Of a DNA stretch of 64,000 nucleotides, positions 1-10,336 are shown one piece after another (position 1 is the stretch's first letter; every line of letters begins with the position of its first letter). The position numbers were made by a program, and so were the translations under genes. This DNA comes from Euborellia annulipes. Its lineage: Eukaryota > Arthropoda > Insecta > Dermaptera > Anisolabididae. Location: NCBI GenBank assembly GCA_023213315.1, contig JAKCPI010002426.1:1-64000 (forward strand). The letters run 5' to 3'. The notes under the pieces were generated by a model. The model made no database searches, was not told the DNA's origin, and saw only the letters and a list, made by a program, of their open reading frames with translations.

Positions 1-419
1 GACCAATTCTAACGCCCCCCCCATCATAGAGAGCGCTGCAACAAATCGCTATTATTTTTGTGAAACTATACGCCTCCCCCCCCTCCTTGTTGAGGCACTG
101 AATTAATTTAAATGATTTAATTTTCCTAATTATATCGCATAAATCAGAAAATTTTAAATACAAACTTGTATGTTCTACTGATAATTGTTTGAATTATTCA
201 TAATGACCAATGAGTAAGAAAAAAAGAGGGGGGAAAAAAAAAAACTTCGTTAATATTAAAATATTCATAGCATTTACCAATTAGAGAGAGATAATTATAT
301 ATTTAAAAATAAAATTTATATTTATCCATTGTAATTTTCGAATTAGTTGTAATCTAACTAGAAAAAAAAGTATAGTACTTATATTATTAAAAAATTAAAA
401 TATATTCATTTAAAGAAGC
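1..419. other. AT-rich sequence, no gene seen
   Basis: Poly-C runs near 14-21 and 73-81 are followed by AT-rich DNA with short A and T runs. I find no coding frame, RNA gene or member of the repeat families recognised elsewhere in the window. Confidence 0.6.
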
Positions 420-929
420 CCTGCACGGTCAATCGTTTGATCGCCGTTCAGTCATTGGAATGACGCGCGCTTCAATCAACCTTCAATCTTCACTTCATTC
501 ACATTTGAGTTTTTGACTCGAAGAAATTCTTCGAGCATGGTGTCCAACGCCTTCCTTGCATTGACCTGCTTGATTGCCCTTTTTAAAGGGAGGGGGGGAG
601 AGGTTGGTCCAAGGAATGGCACAAATGAAGAAATCGCTTCCTTCATGAGCATTTACTCAATTACAATTTTATTATGAGGCTCAAAAACTCATGTTCTCAA
701 CTTTGTCGGTTTTTCTCCGACTTTGTCGGGTTTGGTTGCCCGGCGTGTCACTGATGTAATGATGGGCCTAGACGATCAATCGATTGAGTCAAATGATTGA
801 GCTTCTATTCTTATCAATCACCTTCAATAATTGACTCAAGCGTCACACAAGTTCCTAGATGGTCAATCTTGGCTTAAATCAAACCTTGATCAAACACCTG
901 AGAAGAATATGATCTAATCTTAAATGTGA
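420..929. other. Apparently single-copy intergenic stretch rich in TCAATC and TGAGTCA-like words
   Basis: This stretch does not match the dispersed families in the window. It repeats TCAATC/GATTGA words and contains TTGAGTCAA (about 784-792) and TTGACTCAA (about 831-839), which resemble AP-1-type sites. No open frame of interest. A regulatory role is only a possibility. Confidence 0.35.
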
Positions 930-1012
930 AAATCTAGTGTGACTGTCGCACAGCTGCTCTGTGCTTGTCACACCAGATTTTTTTGTGTCAACATATATTT
1001 AGTTCCTGACTT
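930..1012. repeat. Solo family A terminal hairpin
   Basis: The arms AATCTAGTGTGACTGTCGCACAG and the complementary CTGTGCTTGTCACACCAGATT enclose a very short loop. They are followed by TTTTGTGTCAACATATATTTAGTTCC, the normal family A sequence beyond this hairpin. The central ACTTTCTCTTACC stem seen in other copies is missing, so this is a deleted or solo end. Confidence 0.7.
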
Positions 1013-1435
1013 TTTCTAATAAAAATGTCATTTAATTAGAAAATAATAAAATAATTGACTTGGTCTCGTTGATCCAAAGTTTAGCTTATACTTAAATATT
1101 ATGATTACCTATTTATTCCTTTGGGAATGAATTTAATTATTTTTTATAGAAAACAACTCATGAATTTTTTTTTCTGTTCTTTTCGTTTCAGATAAGAATC
1201 AGAGTGGATTCCCAAAATGGTCGTCGAGAATTTATACTCTAATCCAAAGTGACCTCTGGAGATTGGGAATTGGTGAGTTTATTTTATTTATTTAAAAATA
1301 AGAATTTATTTTTTAATGAATTTTTGAAATACGAATAGTTTCTAAAAATCTGGCGTCTCTGAAAATCTGAAAATTATTAGAATTTACTAAAATTTAAAAG
1401 AACAAAAATCAAAGAGAAAATCTCCCCATAAAGCC
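1013..1435. other. AT-rich spacer, no gene seen
   Basis: Low-complexity AT-rich sequence without a recognisable repeat boundary or long open frame. The last part grades into the degraded hAT copy that follows. Confidence 0.5.
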
Positions 1436-1771
1436 AGTATAAAAGAAGACAAAATATTGACAAAAAAATAAAATTGTCTAAAGATACCCGAATCTAACTG
1501 AAATGTCCCTTTGTTTTCATTAAAAAAGTTTGACCGAAAAAAAGATCCATTTTTGTTATTTCTTCATAAAATAAAATTATTATTAGATTTTTAAAAGGTT
1601 TGGATAGAGATTAATAATAAAAAGTTACCTACTACTCCTAGGGTTAGGAGTATTTTTTTAAATTTTGTTTTAATTGTGGTTGTGACTAATAAGGAAGGAT
1701 GTGTAAATACAGGCAGCCAGAAATAAAAACGCTCTCAATTCCCTTTGAATGTCCAGATTTGATTATATCTT

Positions 1772-2096
1772 GCTCAAGTAAAAACAAAATTTATTGAAAA
1801 TTTCTCTTTGAGAGGCCCCGGGGCCCTCAGGGCCCAAGTAAAAACAAAATTTAATGAAAATTTCTCTTTGAGAGGCCCCGGGGCCCTTGGGGCTCAAGTA
1901 AAAATGGGAAAATTTAGATAAAAAAAAACAAAATTTATTGAAAATTTCTCTTTGAGAGGCCCCGGGGCCCTCAGGGCTCAAGTAAAAACAAAATTTATTG
2001 AAAATTTCTCTTTGAGAGGCCCCGGGGCCCTTGGGGCTCAAGTAAAAATGGGAAAATTTAGATAAAAAAAGAAAATTTAATGAAAATACCCCTTGG
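1772..2096. repeat. Tandem array of about 59-bp units in two alternating types
   Basis: Four units share AAAATTTATTGAAAATTTC followed by TCTTTGAGAGGCCCCGGGGC. They alternate between CCTCAGGG and CCTTGGGG endings. After every second unit comes a linker, AAAAATGGGAAAATTTAGAT, giving a two-unit higher-order repeat. The GC core is a near palindrome (GGCCCCGGGGCC). The open frame across it on the minus strand is only the translated repeat. Confidence 0.85.
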
Positions 2097-2158
2097 GGTT
2101 CAGGGATATACGGTATTTTAAAAATGTTTTTGTGTATGGAGGAGAGGGATATTAAAAG

Positions 2159-2303
2159 ATGACCCCCCCCAAAAAAAAAATCAATATAAGGCCCCCTCTT
2201 CTAGTTCCGCCCCAGGCCCCCAACTGCCTCGGTACGCCTCTGCAAAGAGGGGCTGCGCGTCTAGTCAAAACCCCCCCAGGAGCAAATCCTGGTTGCGCCA
2301 CTG
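2159..2303. mobile_element. Right-hand part of a hAT-type MITE
   Basis: GC-rich sequence ends in CCTGGTTGCGCCACTG, matching the CAGTGGCG-type ends of the complete MITEs at 10337-10679 and 49732-50080. It sits inside the degraded hAT copy, and the host sequence resumes with TTGAAAAG. The left terminus was not found, so the start is approximate. Confidence 0.5.
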
Positions 2304-2757
2304 TTGAAAAGAAAACGTTATCTGAGGAACTTGATTTATTTTAAACTTTGAAATAAAGGACTTTTTTGTTAAAAATTTTAAGTCATGTTTTTTGCACGTA
2401 AACGCAAATGCAGATCACAGAATTTATGAATTTGATTCAATTTGAAACTGTAAATTTGTGTATGTACAGCAGATATATTTCTGAAAGATACATAAAATGA
2501 TACTATAGCTAAAAGTGACCAGATAAAACTGCTTTAGTTTGTTTTTACATATGCCAAAATTGTATAAAATAAAATAATGGAATTTGGAAAATTTTGAAAT
2601 TTTGAAACATTTGCAAAAACACTTGACCTGTAGGAAGAGAGATAAATCTGTCAAAAATAAATATTAATTTTCTCGTCTACAAAATATCATAAATTGTATA
2701 AAATAATAAAACTGCTCTATCATTTATATTTTACTTCAAATTAAAATTAGTCATACA
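2304..2757. other. Internal sequence of the degraded hAT copy
   Basis: Matches 48430-48530 around AACGTTATCTGAGGAACTTG and is otherwise AT-rich. No coding frame is supported. Confidence 0.5.
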
Positions 2758-2884
2758 ATGAAAAAGGGGGCGATAGGTGTTAGACAACCTTCACAAAGGG
2801 GCGATGGACCAAAAAAGGTTGGGAACCACTGTTATAAAATATATGGGCCTTAGTGAAATATTGGCCTATGTAACATGTTATACA

Positions 2885-3035
2885 AATATGGTAATATATA
2901 GAGAGAAAGTATTGTTTTCATGGCAAAAATTCGTTGTCGAGATTTTGATGGTTATGCATCTTTTGAGTTCCCCTGAGTTCTAAAAAAGTGGGTCCCGCAA
3001 ATTGGTCTCTCTCTGTGTGAACATTTTTACGGTAA
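2885..3035 (+). mobile_element. Family A fragment (AGAGAAAGT end)
   Basis: Begins in the AT-rich hairpin before AGAGAAAGTATTG and continues through GATGTCGAG-like and TTTTGATGG blocks to GAGTTCCCCTGAG. It stops before the microsatellite segment. It lies just beyond the right end of the degraded hAT copy. Confidence 0.7.
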
Positions 3036-3180
3036 TCATTAGGGCGGATTTATAGGCACTGAAAATCTTTAAAATAGGCAGGAAACTAAGCACTAAAAAT
3101 TATTAAAATAGGCTCTTAAAAGGCATTATTTAAGAAATAATATAAAAAAATTTAAAAAATTGATGTCTTATTTTTGGTAA

Positions 3181-3415
3181 TCTGGTGTGACTGGTCGCAC
3201 AGCACACAATTTTTTCTTAATTTCGGTAATTTAAAGGCGCATTCTGTACTTGTTTGCCAGAATATAAATACAAATCTAATTTTGAAGTACTAATTTTTAA
3301 AAATTTTTACATTAAAAATAAATTTTTTTTTCGAAAAAGAGTATTTTTTTTAAATCTCGGGGGGGGGGGGAAGTAATTACCTCCTTTACCCCCCCCCCCC
3401 CCTTGAAATATTTTC
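3181..3415. mobile_element. Truncated MITE carrying a captured family A hairpin
   Basis: The body AATCTGGTGTGACTGGTCGC through AATTTAAAGGCGCATTCTG and a poly-G/poly-C end matches the MITEs at 38435-38686 and 50852-51132. Those two have CAAGGGCGGATCC termini; here both termini are lost. Confidence 0.65.
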
Positions 3416-3492
3416 TTGATAATTCAAAAAAATTTTAAATTTAGGCTATGTATAGCTCGTAAAAAATTGAAATTGGCTATTTGAACTTAAAA

Positions 3493-4185
3493 AATCTGGT
3501 GTGACTGGCGCACAGCACACAACTTTCTCTTACCTTCGGTAATCGAAAGTTGTGTACTGTGCTTGTCACACCAGATTTTTTGTGTCGACATGTATTTAGT
3601 TTCCGACAGTAGGGTACAATTGAATTCAAGATGTAAAATTTATAAGTATGGGAAAATATTTATATTTTGATACCATGGCAACCATTTCTCCTATCTTTTC
3701 TATGGAGTACAAGAGTAAAGTGGTCTTCAGAAGATTTCAATCACAAAATGAGAATATACATTTTATAGAGAATCTAAAAAATAATTGATTTTTGAATTTT
3801 AAAAAAAATCGTTGGAGCAAATTTTGAGAAAATCGAAAAAAACTGAAAAAGTGAATCAGTAAAGTGCTAGTACTTTTTGGTCGATTTTGTTCAAAAGCTT
3901 CGTGTCACGTCCCATGGGGGTGCCTAACTTAAATATAAAATTTCAACTTCCTAGCTCTTTTCGTTCTTGAGATATTTTGTTCACAGACACACACACACAC
4001 AGACACACAGACAGACACACAGACAGACACACAGACAGACAGACCATGTCGCGAAAACCACTTTTTTGGATTCAGGGGACCTCAAAACGTGAAGATCCAT
4101 CAAAATCTCGACATCGAATTTTTGACATGAATCCAATACTTTCTCTCTATATATATATTACATATATACATAGGTAAGAGAAAGT
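3493..4185. mobile_element. Family A element, full length (about 693 bp)
   Basis: It runs from AATCTGGTGTGAC to GGTAAGAGAAAGT. In order: a terminal hairpin with stem core AACTTTC...GAAAGTT, an X-box-like palindrome (GATACCATGGCAAC, one base off), the GTACTTT block, a variable (CA)n/(CAGA)n tract at about 3987-4044, and the blocks CCATGTCGCGAAAACC and ATCGAATTTTTGACATG. It ends in an AT-rich hairpin whose arms are ACTTTCTC and GAGAAAGT. It is non-coding; the open frame over the microsatellite is spurious. Confidence 0.85.
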
Positions 4186-4385
4186 AAAAAGGCATTTATA
4201 GGTAAAATAGGCACTAAAACCCAGAATCGGCCAAAATAGGCATTATAGGCACTAACAAATGCCTCTTATTTTATTCAGAATTTTATGAAACGTATACATA
4301 TCATATTGGCCTAAATTTTAAGCCATAAATTAAAAAAAAGGCAAATAGGGCGAAATCCGAGCCCTAATAATCATGGAGAAAAATT

Positions 4386-4559
4386 TGGTATCCAAATGGC
4401 TTAAATAAAATCATCGGACTGCCTGGGATCGGAACCCTTTTTTGGATTAAGGGGACCTCAAAACGTGTATATCCATCAAAATCTCGACATCGAATTTTTG
4501 ACATGAATCCAATACTTTCTCTCTCTATATATTAACATATATAGAGGTAAGAGAAAGTG
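4386..4559 (-). repeat. SINE fragment fused to a family A fragment
   Basis: 4386-4436 is the middle of the tRNA-derived SINE on the minus strand (CCAAATGGCTTAAATAAAATCATCGG, then part of box B). The junction leads directly into family A from TTTTTTGGATTAAGGGGACC to GGTAAGAGAAAGT. The abrupt join suggests a deletion between two repeats. Confidence 0.7.
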
Positions 4560-5429
4560 ACAGATAATTTCTTTTCTGGTAATAAGCGAAAAATATTTCG
4601 ATCAATGCGATTCTTTTGTTCACAGTTGATTGCACTAACTAAAAATAAAAACTAAATCCTTGTTGTTGTTGTTGTTGTTGTTGTTGTTTCAAATGGCAAT
4701 TGATGGTCTTATTCATATTCATTCGTCTTTTGAATTATAGTATTCTTTTGAATAAAAATGACCAGTCGACGACGGTGTGTAATATAAGAAGAAATCATAA
4801 AATGCGTGAATCTTGATGTCAGCGTGTTGGTTGTTGTTAAAAGAAAACCCGCAAGACACGAGGTCCTCTGATTATATATTAATATATTTAATTGCCGTCC
4901 AACAACAGTGAATTATTGCACGACGCAGGATTGAAAGAACAGAGAGACAGACATTCCTAACAATTTGTCTTGAATTATATTTATTATGAATCCGCGGGAC
5001 GCGCGCGCGCCTCTTCTCTTTAAAAAGAGAGAGAACGAAAAAAAAAAAAGTCGTCGCTTTTGGGTTTTTGTCTCTAAAGACAAGTTTTTTTTTGTGTTTG
5101 TGTGTGTGCGTGTGCGGCCATAAAGGTAGTAAGCCTGTTGTAACGACAGGCGCGGCCACAGCGCCTGCCCGAATACAAACGACACATTTGTCAAAAGTTC
5201 AAATATAAATCCATAGATTAAAAGGGGGGGAGGGAAGGGCCTGGAATTCAGCAGCTTGCCTTACATCCATCAACAGAAAAATCCTGTCTTGTGTGTGCAA
5301 AAAAAAAACAATTAAATAATATACACCTTCTTTTACTTTTTGATCCGCCACTTTATTAGAATTTCTAAAGAATATTGTATATTTTTCTTTTTTTTTTACT
5401 TGTTCCCGCCAATATAAGTGGAAAGTATT
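4560..5429. other. Intergenic sequence with a (TTG)n tract, no gene supported
   Basis: A clean (TTG)n microsatellite lies at about 4660-4688. A (GT)n/(TG)n tract with a CGCGCGCGC run lies near 5000-5115. Two minus-strand open frames here (4872-5159 and 4913-5194) translate these low-complexity tracts and have no family features. Confidence 0.55.
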
Positions 5430-5817
5430 ATGATCGTATAAAATCTAAGCCCCCAATCAGGTCATACCGACCCCAGAAATGTAAAAATGATTTGAATGTG
5501 TGTACGTATAAGTGTATATGTATGTGATGTACTTTTACTTTCTTTTACCCTATATTTTGCTTATATTTCTCCAACTATTCATCGGATTAGGATGAGGATT
5601 TGCAAATTTGTACTCGTAAGTGGGCCTAAGAAGATATTAAAACTAGAAATGAATCGGACCTCAGGGAGCGGTAAAAATAGGCAGTAAATTATTATTGCGA
5701 AACACAATTTTCTCAGCTTCCTTTCAACCAAATCTTTTGAAACTCAGCCATAATAATTAGAACGATAGCCTCTAAAGTAGATGTAGAGAAAAGTAGATTT
5801 ATAGCCGAATAAAAGTT
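5430..5817 (+). repeat. Dispersed repeat flanking the hammerhead foldback, second copy at 21125-21430
   Basis: Matches the reverse complement of 21125-21430 over about 300 bp, including CGACCCCAGAAAT, TCATCGGATTAGGATGAGG, TGAATCGGACC, and the CAGCCATAATAATTAGAACG block. Its distal part also matches sequence just beyond the foldback at 26160-26210. It may be the flank or internal region of a PLE-type element, which is inferred from its hammerhead neighbours only. Confidence 0.55.
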
Positions 5818-5889
5818 GTTGATGAGTAGCAGGATGAAGAAAAAAAAGCAGCTCGTATTTATTTCATTTATTTAATACCCATTAGGCTA

Positions 5890-5930
5890 ACGTTTTGGTC
5901 TCGGTCGAGGCCATCTTCAGAGCCATAGCA
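5890..5930 (-). ncRNA. Hammerhead-like motif, decayed
   Basis: On the minus strand: GGCT, CTGAAGA, a stem II of GGCCTC/GAGACC type, then AAAAC in place of GAAAC, and GTTAGCC. Stem I (GGCT/AGCC) is intact. The first G of the conserved GAAA is changed to A, so cleavage is doubtful. Confidence 0.5.
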
Positions 5931-5963
5931 AGAATGAGGATAAATCGCTCCTTGCTATGTTGT

Positions 5964-6008
5964 AGCTCTGAAGATGGTCTCGACCGAGACCGAAACGTTA
6001 GCCTAATG
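5964..6008 (+). ncRNA. Hammerhead ribozyme-like motif (type I layout)
   Basis: Core CTGAAGA, one extra T, then a 6-bp stem II (GGTCTC/GAGACC, loop GACC), GAAA, the self-complementary AACGTT, and a short stem I (GCT/AGC). The layout resembles the minimal hammerheads described in Penelope-like elements, in which stem III is tiny and cleavage may need dimers. Stem I here is only 3 bp. Confidence 0.6.
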
Positions 6009-6306
6009 GGTATTAAATAAATGAAATAAATACTAGCTGCTTTTCGTTCTTCTTTCTAATACTCATCAATAGAGACTGGATTTTAAGCAAAATGCTTATT
6101 GCTCAAATTTATAAGCAACCATTAGATATTTAATTTCTATACGAATTAGGAAAAACTAAGTGCATTGAGATTGCATTTTTTATGCTTTTTTTGAGTTTTC
6201 ATGCTTATTTTCTCCTTTATGCTTATTTGAACTTATTTTACGAATATTTATAATTTTTTTTTTTTTTTTTTATTATTAAAAAACACACTTTTTCCCATTC
6301 ACACAC

Positions 6307-6515
6307 CAGGGACGTATATAAGGGGGGGGGAGGGCCCCCCAAAAAAAAAAAAAAAAATTTCCAAAAACCTCGCAGTGCGAAAAAATATAGCCCTGCTAAA
6401 AAAATTTTTTCCGCAGGGTGAAAAATTTGGTTCCACAAAAACAAAATTTTTCGCAGGGCGGGGCGGAATAAATTTAGTTTATTAAAAAAAAAAATTTGTA
6501 TACGCCATTGGTATG
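6307..6515. mobile_element. Degenerate hAT-type MITE (CAGGGRCGTATATA family)
   Basis: Begins CAGGGACGTATATAAGG with a G run and ends near GTATACGCCATTG. The interior GCAGGGTGAAAAATTTGG is the reverse complement of parts of the copies at 42363-42622 and 61398-61933. No clean TSD. Confidence 0.5.
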
Positions 6516-6639
6516 AGTAAAAATTGCTTATGAGATGCTTTTTTTCAACTTTTATGCTTATTTAACAACTTTTTATTCAAGTTTTTTATGCTTTTTTTAA
6601 GCACTTTTTTTCCATTTTTTTATGCTTTTTTGTCCGGTC

Positions 6640-6775
6640 TTTACTCATAAACATAGCCTCTAAAATTAAAGCAAATTTCATGACGATTCGGTTTGAAGTG
6701 TGTGTCTCCGTGCAAGAAAGCACCTCGTGTAAATAAACGGGGATCCCAATAGGAATTTCAAATAATAATAATTAG
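6640..6775 (+). mobile_element. 3' end of a non-LTR retroposon with an (AAT)n tail
   Basis: TCCGTGCAAGAAAGCACCTC, GTAAATAAACGGGGATCCC, AATAGGAATTTCAAATAATAATAATT. The same ending is found at 35370-35480 (plus strand) and 62584-62660 (minus strand). A short-repeat tail of this kind is usual for some LINE clades and the SINEs that share their tails. Confidence 0.6.
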
Positions 6776-7966
6776 GTGTTTGTTGTCAAGTGATTCTGTA
6801 AAGATAAAAATAAAATTGTGATAATTGTTTGTAATGTATTTCATAAACACATAAAGACAAAATCAAAGCTCCGATGATGATTCAAACCCGAACATAACGT
6901 CAGCATTTGATTAAAAATTTTTATTAAATTTAATTAAATAATATTGGTTTCATTCTTCTGGAATAATTTTTTCTTCCACGGCTTTAATACTAACGTCAAT
7001 TATTTAATTTCGCAGACTCCTAGGGTTCCGCGGACCACCTGTTGGGAACCATTACCTGGATGTGTAATTTTTAGTTTACTGGAAGTTAGGCAACCCATCT
7101 TACTAATGGATTCTCTCCCCTTCGGATTTTTGTTCGTTAAAATTACATTATTTTTTTTTTTAACAAATCTGTTTTGTGATATCGCCCTAATCAAAATATC
7201 AAATTGTGTTTTTACTTTTATTTATTTATTTTTGATAGGGCCTATGTAATCTTTGATGACATCTCGAGATTTTTCATTTGATGTCTTCATTTAAAAATAA
7301 TTGTTCAAAAAAAAAAAAAAATCTAGATCAATGTAAAAGTGTCAATACGTCGAAGGAATCAGCGAGGAGAGGATTTTTTTTTCCTTAAGTCATTCCCCCC
7401 GGGCACACACATTCCCTCCTGTGCTTGATGTCCGTTGAATGATGATTCGCTTCGGGGTCCTAATCAAGATTAGCGGCGGCGGCGGCTAAATGCCGCCGAC
7501 ACTCAATATGCCGCCTATTTATTTAATTCAAGAAGCGAAAATTGATCTAATCTTTTTCTATTTGACTTTTTATGCGAGGAGGTTCTTAAATTAATAGAAG
7601 ACGAGGAGGAGGGGGAGGTTCACACGGTTGACAGTCAAAAAAAAAAAAAAAACACCGACCGTCTTTGGTCTTTGGTTCGTTTTCATATCTACAAAATTAA
7701 TTTAAAATTTTTTTTTTTTTTGTTTTTCGGAATATAAATAAAGGAGACGTTTTTAGAAATTAATATGAGATGTGATTCTTTTTCTAATAATTTTTTTTTT
7801 TTTTAATATTCTAAAGATGTCCTCATTTCTAGTCAAAATGAGTTTTGTTCTTGGAATTTTTTATTTTTTGTGGAATTTTATTTATTGCGCAATAATAATA
7901 GCTATTAATAGCTTCGCTAATTAATCAGTGGATTTATTAAATAAATAATTAAGTCACTTATTAAGA
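6776..7966. other. Intergenic sequence, no gene supported
   Basis: Holds several poly-A/T runs and a (GGC)n-rich patch at about 7470-7497 (GCGGCGGCGGC, then ATGCCGCCGAC). The overlapping open frames at 6944-7249 (plus) and 7000-7194 (minus) look like chance frames. Confidence 0.5.
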
Positions 7967-8294
7967 CTGAAATATTTATATTCGGTTACCATGGCATCCA
8001 TTTCTCCTATCTTTCCTATGAAGCACTAGAGTAAAGTGGTCTTCAAAAGATTTCAAGAATAAAATGAGAATATACATTTCAAAGAGAATTAAAAAAAAAA
8101 TTGATTTATGAATTTTAAACAAAATAGTTGGAGCTAATTTTGAGAAAATCTAAAAAAAAAACTGAAAAAGTACATCTGTAAAGTACTAGTACTCTTTGGC
8201 CGATTTTGATCAAAAGCTTATTTTCACACCTCAGGGAGGGTGCCTTATTTAAATATGAAATTTCAACCTGTTTGTTAGATGGCCGTAAGGATAA

Positions 8295-8601
8295 TCAATT
8301 TAATTTTAAGGACCGTCGGCCAAAAATAAATACTTTTGCGTATTATCCATTTATTTGTAAATATTTCGATTCCAGTGATATAGAATCATCTTCAGTACAA
8401 TCAACAGATGTTTTGCAAATCGTTAATTACTCCCATCCAATATGACAAAATAGCTGAGTATTCCATGAATGCAATTTTTATAATCACATTTTATTACAAT
8501 CTTTCTACAATCTTACAATTTTATCACATTTTATTTACAAATAAACGGATAATACGCAAAAGTATTTATTTTTTGGCCGACGGTCCTTATAATTAAATTG
8601 A
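8295..8601. repeat. Foldback element inserted in the family A inverted dimer
   Basis: Arms of about 55 bp begin TCAATTTAATTTTAAGGACC, continue GTCGGCCAAAAATAAATAC, and are mirrored at 8540-8601. AACCT borders both sides (about 8264-8268 and 8602-8606), a possible 5-bp TSD. The left half carries a hammerhead-like motif. Confidence 0.7.
8355..8400 (-). ncRNA. Hammerhead ribozyme-like motif, variant subfamily
   Basis: On the minus strand: TTGTA (stem I), CTGAAGA, T, a 5-bp stem II GATTC/GAATC, GAAA, TATT, TACAA (stem I). Stem I pairs over 5 bp and all core bases expected of CUGANGA...GAAA are present. The segment after GAAA differs from the AACGTY of the other copies. A relative with a damaged core sits at about 40135-40180. 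Confidence 0.55.
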
Positions 8602-9204
8602 ACCTCCTAGCTAACTAAATTCATTCGTTCTGTAAATTGAACACACCCACACAGAGACAGACTTGAGACAGAATTGAGCTAGGAGGTTGAAATTTTATAG
8701 TTAAGTTAGACACCCACCTAGGGCGTGAAAATAAGATTTTAATCAAAATCGGCCAAAGAGTACTAGTACTTTACTAAAGTACTTTTTCAGTTTTTTTCGA
8801 TTTTCTCAAAATTCGCTCCAAAGATTTTGATTAAATTTCAAAAATCAAATATTACATGCTCTTTAAAATGTATATTCTCATTTTAGCATTGAAATAAAAT
8901 AATAATAAAAAATTCATTTTGCCATTTAAATCTTTTGAAGACCACTTTACTCTTGTACTTCATAGGAAAGATAGGAGAAATGGTTGCTATGGTAACAAAA
9001 TATAAATATTTTCCCATGTTTATAAATTTTACATTTTAAATTCTAATATATTGGCGGAAACTAAATATATGTCGACACAAAAAATCTGGTGTGACAAGCA
9101 CAGAACACAACTTTCGATTACCGAAGGGTAAGAGAAAGTTGTGTGCTGTGCGACAGTCACACCAGATTTTTTATTCTCTTAGAAATATTGTAGGGCCTAG
9201 ATAG

Positions 9205-9463
9205 TTTTTTTTTTCTTTTTAAAACATTCACACTCACACTCACCCACCCATTCACACAGTCTTTTCGGCAACTTAGGCCATTTAAGACTTTAAACGATAC
9301 TCGTATTTATATAATATATATTTATTTGGGGTCCAGGCATTCTTATTTAAGCCATTTGGTATCCAAATGGCTTAAATAAAATCATCGGACTGCCTGGGAT
9401 CCGTACCCGCGACTTTTGATATACGAGGTTAGCACGCTAACCTCTACAGCAAGCCCCGAGGGC
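9205..9463 (-). mobile_element. tRNA-derived SINE, full length
   Basis: On the minus strand it starts GCCCTCGGGGCTTG. A box A-like sequence lies in the head and a box B-like GGGTACGGATCCC near 9400-9412. The internal hairpin CCATTTGG/CCAAATGG follows, then AAGACTGTGTGAATGGG and a poly(A) tail (T run at 9205). TAGATAGTT flanks both ends, a 9-bp TSD. Confidence 0.85.
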
Positions 9464-10328
9464 ATTGTAGATAGTTAAAATACGATTTAGAAACCGTCCT
9501 TAATTACGTAAATTAATTAGAAGCCATTTGTATAGTTCAAGATTTAAAAAAATGTTGGTTCTTAAAAAATAAATAATTTTAGAAGTACAGATTCAGGGTC
9601 CCATCAGTTGAAGCAAAAGACAAATTTTATTTTTAACACACACCTTTTTTTTTTTTTTTTTTTTTTTCAAAATACCCAACCAGCTTTAAATTAACTAACT
9701 AGTTGAGAGGATTAATTTTTCTTATTTTAATATTTAGTAGCTTATTAATAATTTCTATAATCTCCTCTCTGTGTGTGTAGGTGTAAGAGGAAAAAGAGAG
9801 CGAGAGATTTTTCAATTTCCATTGATTGTTTATGTAGATTCAAAAAGGTATTCATTGTTCGATCCAAATCATGCTAATAGTTTTGTGTGTGCACCCCATC
9901 AGGGGAAAAAAAGGGAGTCAGTGAGTGTGCAGAGGGGGGAGAGGAGGGGAGGGGGAGGGGGGGAGAGAAGGCCATTCATCATCAAGGCATCAAAATGCAA
10001 ATCATGCCAGCCGGGAAATTAAAAAATAAATACACCCAAATGGACTATTATAAATGATAATGGAGAGAGGGGAGCAGCCTCTATCTCTCTATTGTTCAAG
10101 TGTTAGTAGATAATGATATCAAATATAATTAAGTTCAAATTACGTAAGAAAGAGAAAGAATAGTTAGTTTTTAATTAAATTATTCGCTCTCTCTATTAAA
10201 CATTAACTATTTTTTTTTTTTTTGCTATGTTTGTGTGATTAGATCTATATAATTCATCTCTTTCTATTAAAGAAATCTATTCTCTGGTTTTCTAAAAAAC
10301 TTTATTAGGTCGGATATTAGAGGATATC
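9464..10328. other. Intergenic sequence with a purine-rich tract
   Basis: Contains a poly-T run (9646-9667) and a long G/A-rich tract at about 9900-9975 (GAGAGGAGGGGAGGGGGAGG). The open frame over 9771-10022 includes this tract and shows no protein family feature. Confidence 0.5.
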
Positions 10329-10336
10329 TTTGGTGG

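Larger units (their letters stand above)
1436..2831. mobile_element. Degraded hAT-type element, same family as 47015-48595
   Basis: Two blocks match the complete copy at 47015-48595 in the same order. One is 1436-1620 (for example GTATAAAAG, then GACCGAAAAAAAGAT). The other is 2310-2831, which ends in GGTTGGGAACCACTG, the hAT terminal inverted repeat. The left terminus is not recognisable. The middle holds a tandem repeat array (1772-2096) and the right end of another MITE (to 2303). No transposase frame remains. Confidence 0.65.
5818..6069. repeat. Foldback element with a hammerhead-like motif on each arm
   Basis: A palindrome of about 110-bp arms runs from TTGATGAGTA outward to TACTCATCAA. 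Each arm contains TATTTATTTCATTTATTTAA and CATTAGGCTAACG. The loop between the arms is only about 30 bp. The motif on the left arm reads on the minus strand and that on the right arm on the plus strand. Confidence 0.8.
7967..9168. mobile_element. Inverted dimer of family A
   Basis: 7967-8268 is family A from the X-box region outward in one orientation. 8665-9168 is family A in the opposite orientation, ending in a complete terminal hairpin. The pair makes a large palindrome with arms of about 300 bp. A separate foldback (8295-8601) interrupts the centre. The X-box sites are GTTACCATGGCATC and GTTGCTATGGTAAC, each one base off. Confidence 0.75.

Noticed and set aside
1763..2041. 92-residue repeated-peptide frame on the minus strand
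   Set aside because: Translation of the 59-bp tandem array.
3977..4177. Open frame over the (CA)n tract of a family A copy, with similar frames at 23823, 42624 and 47927
   Set aside because: They are in non-coding repeats; the shared peptide comes from the CCATGTCGCGAAAACC block of family A, occurs on either strand depending on copy orientation, and starts in a microsatellite.
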